A stretch of 64,000 nucleotides of DNA, from NCBI GenBank assembly GCA_013365365.1, contig JABVXU010000241.1:1-64000 (forward strand), written 5' to 3'. This DNA is from Cruorifilaria tuberocauda (lineage: Eukaryota > Nematoda > Chromadorea > Rhabditida > Onchocercidae). The notes beneath the pieces are model-generated. The model ran no database searches. It was not told where the DNA came from and saw only the letters and a list, made by a program, of their open reading frames with translations. The position numbers and the translations under genes are program-made. Positions 58,624 to 64,000 of the stretch are shown piece by piece. Position 1 is the first letter of the stretch. The number at the start of each line of letters is the position of its first letter.

Positions 58624-61600
58624 TGTTATTGCCACGTCATTTAATGTTATTTAAGGTGGCATCGAATTATATAGAATTGGCTGCTATGAATAATTTGAAT
58701 ATACTAGTAAAAATTCGTCCTCCATTTCAGCAGTATCTTTCGCTGCAAATGATTAATGTGCATAATATATATGAAGAAAAGAAAGATGAGGAAATTCACA
58801 AAAGCATGAAGAAAGAACAAGGAAACATTAACGTAATGCATGTATGAAATTTTGTAAAAGCAAAATATTCCATGCAAATTATTGCAAGAGTGCATATTTA
58901 TTTTTCATATAATCTCCAATGTAATAATCTAGCATATAGGTGAACGCAAAAAAATATTGTGCAAACTTATCACTCAGCAAAGGTGGCACATATTAATTAT
59001 TAAAACATCTATCTGTTCATATGTCAGATGAAAAACGAATCGATAAATGAGCACCGAACAGTTTATTGACCACTTGTGGTGCAACGGTTTTCCTCATAGT
59101 GCTCTGCCGAGTGTACGAGTTTTTGAGCATATCTTAGATATGTTTGTTATACATGGAACTCAATGTGTCTAAGAAGCATTCTATGACATTCACTAATGAA
59201 TTAGGCGCAAGTAAATTTGCTCAGTTGTCGTAAAAAGTATTGTTCATTCCTTCTGACATGTTTCGTTAAAATATGCTTAATAAAATAGTTTACACTATGC
59301 AAAAGCATATGAAAGAATATGAACCATTGCTGTTTACACATATAATTATATGCACGAGAAAAAAGTGTGATACAATTTCACGTACCACTTACGCAACCTT
59401 ACGGAATTATGTCTATATGTCCCATCCCACTTCATAATGGAACACGTCCGTTATACCTAGGACATTATGCAACACACGCAATACCAATCAATTTTTAAAT
59501 AAAGAAAAAAAAAGCAATGCATGCAAAAGCATCCGAATTTCTTTTTCTTAATGTAAAGCATACGTAAGTCGATCATATTTTACATATGTATTATTTTATT
59601 TTGCAAAAATTGAACAGTTACTTGCAGTATCCGACCATTCATGTGTGCACGCATGCGTGTATTGCGATATTTTATAAGCATATAACATTTCATATCGCAT
59701 CTTAAAATTATGATCCAGTCGTTTCTATATGATCATAGACACATTCTGTGCACCCTAGTGCAATTTCAATTTGCAAAATGTGAAGCCTTACCTTTCAATT
59801 ATAATCTAATCACTGGATGCATGCATCATCGTATCTTCCAAAAATTAGATCGTTACTAAAAAGATTTGATTGCAAGATTTCATTGAAATACGCAATCTAA
59901 TATCTATATTTAATTATGAAACAAATATCTCCAAGATGGCTATAAATATTTGCTTGATCCATTTCATCATTTCTTGATATCTTAACCTTGATCGTCCTGC
60001 ATTCTCAATTTTCTATAGTCATTTTAAGAGATATTAATGGAAATGAGTTTTCCAATTTTATATTAATCTAGAGTAAAGAAGAGAATCGAAATAGATGCGG
60101 AAAAAAAGGATGTTATTCATTTGTATAGCTAGGTGGGATTCAATCGAGATTGGTTCATATTTTCAAATCAATTCTTTTTTTTGTAATTAAATTAAAAAAG
60201 TCTTCAGCACTTTTTCTTGATTTGTAATTCTTCAGTTGCGTTTTTTTTTCTTTTAGCATTTATTTTAAAAAAGTTCACAAATAATTTATCGAAGAGCAAT
60301 TTAAAAAGTACATTAAAATTCAGTGAAATTGGGCAAACCGTAGAAGAGAGAAAAGAAATATCAATTTGGTTTCATTTCAGAAATGAAATGTGCACTAACG
60401 AAAGGATCACTGTGATAATCTACGATGAGTAACATTCTCGAAGCATTGAATTAATATACAAAGTAGGGATGAATACACTTTCACCTTTTTCTTTCGAACA
60501 GTTGATAAAAAAAAGATCGCATAAAAGTAAAAAAATAGGTAGAACGAGGACACATCGAATGGTTTACAAACGAATAAATGAAAAATGGTTTGAAGAAGAA
60601 AAAGGGATGCAACAAATGATGCATGCTCACATCTACACTATTTTGTAGAAAAATGAAATAAAGTTAAAATTAATTTAAATGCCAATCGCATACGATAATT
60701 TCGATTGTAACTAACTTAAAATGTATTGAGCATACTTTGTGTAATTGTACATCTTCTGAGTAAATTCGAAGTATGTGATATTTTAATTAAAATAAAAATG
60801 CTATCAATGATATCAAAACAATTTTCAGTCATTCATTGATAAGGAAAGGAGTCTGACGATGCCGAATAATTCAATAAAAGTTTTTTGTACACTTCTAAAA
60901 AATAGAGAAAAACAATCCAGAAAGAAAGATAATAATTTTTTAGAAAATTTTCATCAATTTTTAATTTAGTGAGAAAAGTGGGCAACTAGACTCGATGGTG
61001 TCATTTTTCCTTTTTGTTTACGACAAGAACAGCCTGAATGAATTTTAGAATATTAAGTATACACAACTTCACTATTAAATTTGCGAGCTAATCTGTCTCA
61101 AGATCCTTTGTTCCACTTTTTAGCAGACATAACGCAACTGGCTAACCCCATTTCATCTCAAGTTGCTAGAAACTACATTTATGTACAAATCCGAAGGTAA
61201 TCAAAAAATTTTTTGACAAGCGCTAAACCTTCCGTCACCATGTTATTTTGGCTTGATAGGATGGTTAAGTATTGTAAAGAAAGAACAGTAATATGGAGAA
61301 GATTTTTTGATAGAAAGCTTATTGTTTAGCAATATTAGCATTTTTTTCTCCTTCTTCATCGATATTGAAGGAAGCAATTAACGAAATTACAGATGAAAAG
61401 CCGAGGTTATCATCCATAGGATTGCTACAACAATTAATGATTCACTGCGCCAAAACGCTTACCGCAGGAAGTGTCAAGCTGATAATTTTCGATCTCAATC
61501 TTCGAGTACTAATCAGCTGCTCGAGTGCACATCACGAAACTATTAAACACATCTATCATGCGTGATGCATGAGATGTTTCATGAAAACTGAATTAAAGGC

Positions 61601-61857
61601 ATTAACATAACTGATAAATTTTCTATTTCATATAATAGTAACATTTGATTCTGCAAAAATTTTCTTCCTTCTCCCGGGATATCTCCAATCTCATCGGCGT
61701 ATTTTTACGTGAACGGAAAAGAAAGGAACAATTAATCACTCTTTGGATGGTCCCTAGATCTTTCTTTCTGTATTATGCATCTCTTGAGCTTTTGTGATAG
61801 AACATCGTAACCTTTCACCTTTAGAAAACGACTATTACGGGAAAAGTACGAGTGAAA
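58624..61857. other. Gene-poor region upstream of SET-1
   Basis: Over 3 kb in which I could not build any exon chain. Small open frames at 59047-59172, 60217-60432 and 61365-61565 (plus) have no recognisable motif and no convincing splice partners. The first few hundred bases should hold the SET-1 promoter. Confidence 0.45.
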
Positions 61858-62195
61858 GTGATGGACAATAGAAAAACAGATATACATACAAGCATGGTCC
61901 GGTCCATTAACGAAAAAAGACTAGACGAACAAAGACAAAGAGATAAACACAGTGTATTAGTAACACAGATGAGACTCATCAAATTCATAAAAAACTGAAT
62001 TGTGGACAGACAGACAGACACACGCATAGAGTCCATTGAAAAAATGGAAGTGATGGACAGACGGACGTACACGCAGACGTACACGCAGTCATTTTCAAGG
62101 TGAGATATACACGTACTTCTACGATGATGAACAGAGGCATAAACATTTACCTTGAAAATTGGGGACAGACATGCAAACAGACACACACAGAGAAA
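61858..62195. repeat. Degenerate GACAGACA-type minisatellite
   Basis: Imperfect blocks rich in gatggacagac, acacacgca and gtccattgaaa recur near 61859, 62003, 62053 and 62163. Within it, the 12-mer ACGTACACGCAG is repeated exactly at 62065-62076 and 62077-62088. Read backwards it yields a long Cys/Ser-rich open frame, which is an artefact of the repeat. Confidence 0.7.
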
Positions 62196-62418
62196 CTATC
62201 AGTTACTGAAAGGAGCGCGAAACTGACTGTTACGCGCGGTACGTGATAATGCGTGTTTTTTTTGTAGCGTTACGTGGTACGGACAACGTCATTGCGTGGT
62301 GCAGAAAATCCACATCAGAAGCGCGAAATACGCACAAAAGTAACATTTATCGAAATTTTCAATTCATAAGATTACTGCGCCTTGGCAAGAAGCCAGAATG
62401 CAGCCTTGCAGTGTTGAT

Positions 62419-62490
62419 AGGGCGGTGCGTAGCATTGCAGCGGACGCGACAGTCCGATATATAAGGACGGCCGAGCGAGTTCTTCTGCAA
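62419..62490 (+). promoter_or_regulatory. Candidate TATA promoter in a GC-rich island
   Basis: TATATAAG at 62458-62465 follows a GC-box-like GGGCGG at 62420. A sharply GC-rich stretch surrounds it (about 62390-62600). A start site about 30 bp downstream would fall near 62490. Downstream, ATG at 62620 reads MVCKEMQM into a gtaagc donor at 62649, so a short first exon of a gene lying beyond the window is possible. This is inferred from composition and motifs only. Confidence 0.35.
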
Positions 62491-64000
62491 TCTATCCCTC
62501 GCTTCGCCTCGCTCGTCCTGACGGTACATACTGGCTGGCTGTTGCAGCGCTCTTCCCTCGGCGACATCGACTCCAACGCGACACTATTTCGATCGGCAAG
62601 TCGCCAAGTTGCAGTGATAATGGTTTGCAAGGAGATGCAAATGGTGATGTAAGCGTTGCCACTCTCACGCCTGGGGAGAAGAATGTATGGGCAGGCGTCG
62701 GATATCACGTAGATTTTAGAAGTACACCAAAACTGACACGTAAAAGCTGAGAGGTATTGAAAAGAGAATGAAAATTGGTCGAAAATTAGTAGAAAATGTC
62801 GAACTTTCCAACAGCAGTTCGAGGTAATGAAAAAGATCGAAGGAAACGAAGAATTTTAATGCAAAAACCGATGGGAAGCCAGTCGAAATGAGACTTTCAG
62901 TTATCAAAAATTCCGTACACAGAAGAGATAATGTCGGGAAGAGAAAAAGAAGAGAGGTTTCTGCAAGACAGATATGCTGATATGAAGAGAGGTATGCTGG
63001 AACGCTTATCAACAAATGACTAATACAGATTACGCTGAAAAGTGTGGCCTCAAACATCAGCTAGAGTTTCAATCGTGCAATTTACATGTAAATTGTATCT
63101 GTATATGCGATCGCACATTGCAGTGGGAAACTGATAGAAGGATTGATAAAGTTAACGATTGAGGCCGGAGTCTTGGCTAGTCATGCAGAGGGCTCTTTTT
63201 ATAATTATTTGTGTAAATAGATGCATTCCATAATAGCCATTCGCTATGCCTAATATAAACATATTTTGGCATTCTCATAAAGTGAATTGAGAGAATTCGA
63301 TATCAAACTCGTTGTGCTGGAACAAAGTGTGACGATAGCATTAAAGAGTGGGAAGAAATAATATGAAAATCGCGAAAAATGAAAATGCAAAATTTCCCGC
63401 ATGAACTTTTGACATTTTGGATAGCTGAAGAATTTGCTCACTAATTTGCATATGAACTTTAAATATAGAGGAGAATGGGAAAATATGCACATGTGGACGA
63501 ACGATTATCGATTGACATACCCGTATCTCTCCTCATTCTCACACTCCCAGTGATGGAAATGAGGGAACTGTCTTTCATTTCTCATGATTTTGTTAAAGCA
63601 GTATACGTGTGTATATTCTCAAACAGTTGTTTTTCAGAACTAGATGACAATTTCAACTAATTGCTTTAATTTATGCAAATGGTATGCAAATTAGAGTTTA
63701 ATTTATATTTAAATTTAATTAATTTTTTAGTTTGACGGTAGGCAGAAGAGAGCGGAACGAATAGCTTTTAGTAATATTTAGTATATATTAGGAGTTTGGA
63801 TATTTTGAAACTGATTTCTATCGCTTTTTTTGAAAAGGGGAAGGTGAAAGGTGCATTGGTCTGTTTGCTACTTTATCGCTACTTTCATCAAGTTTCATTT
63901 TAGGTTTTTAATTTCCTTTTATAATTATATCAGATGTGTTTATTTCATCTGAAAAAATTTTTCAAATTAAGTGATTTATTAAGTTTAGATATTTTAAATA
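62491..64000. other. Right edge: GC-rich leader, then A/T-rich sequence without clear exons
   Basis: After the GC-rich stretch the sequence returns to A/T-rich. No exon with family motifs was seen up to the edge. If 62458 is a true promoter, this would be its 5' leader and first intron. Confidence 0.4.

Noticed and set aside
59047..59172. 41-residue plus-strand frame (MSTEQFIDHLWCNGF start) with slightly raised GC
   Set aside because: Too short, with no splice partners and no recognised family. I considered a transposase remnant but saw no inverted repeats or catalytic motif.
61821..62186. 121-residue Cys/Ser-rich minus-strand open frame
   Set aside because: It is produced by reading the degenerate GACAGACA minisatellite backwards; composition is low-complexity and there is no splice context.
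62364..62708. Overlapping open frames on both strands in the GC-rich island
   Set aside because: Stop codons are rare in GC-rich sequence. Neither frame shows a motif or family resemblance.

Overview
The window is nuclear DNA of a nematode, most likely a filarial/spirurid worm. It is strongly AT-rich. All recognised genes are split by many short-to-medium introns, with gt..ag borders and acceptors such as tttcag or ttttag. The proteins read as clear metazoan orthologues. Species cannot be fixed from the sequence alone. I rebuilt the genes by joining exons on splice sites and reading phase. Seven of the eight complete models close to an exact multiple of three. The exception is SMC1, which has one local frame conflict.

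Layout, left to right. (1) 281-3451, plus strand: the 3' part of a nematode-type protein with a FLYWCH-like segment and one C2H2 zinc finger. (2) 4467-14383, minus: SMC1, the cohesin ATPase, about 27 exons. (3) 15367-21627, plus: glutaminyl-tRNA synthetase, 19 exons; it shares a roughly 1 kb divergent promoter region with SMC1. (4) 23113-27041, plus: an RMND1/DUF155 mitochondrial protein. (5) 31143-34986, plus: branched-chain 2-oxoacid dehydrogenase E1 alpha. (6) 35900-37742, minus: SKP1, with a GC-AG intron. (7) 41698-47765, plus: REV1 translesion polymerase, compact, with its C-terminal domain on an easily missed last exon. (8) 48431-54025, minus: AVL9 (DENN-related secretory factor). (9) 55988-58623, minus: SET-1/KMT5A-type histone H4 lysine-20 methyltransferase. 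The last 5.4 kb has no convincing gene. It holds a degenerate GACAGACA-type minisatellite and a GC-rich, TATA-containing island that may be a promoter for a gene beyond the right edge.

The genes are mostly housekeeping and lie as independent units, in convergent, divergent or widely spaced arrangement; I see no tight operon. Several act in chromosome maintenance: SMC1 (cohesion), REV1 (damage bypass), SET-1 (H4K20 methylation) and SKP1 (SCF ubiquitin ligase). There is no sign of a mobile element, CRISPR array, bacterial insert, tRNA or rRNA.

Most worth a second look: the REV1 tail, which carries a PIP-like box and a UIM-type helix; loss of one of the two classical E1-alpha phosphorylation serines; a partial PIP-degron in SET-1; the one-base frame conflict in SMC1; and the GC-rich island at 62.4 kb.
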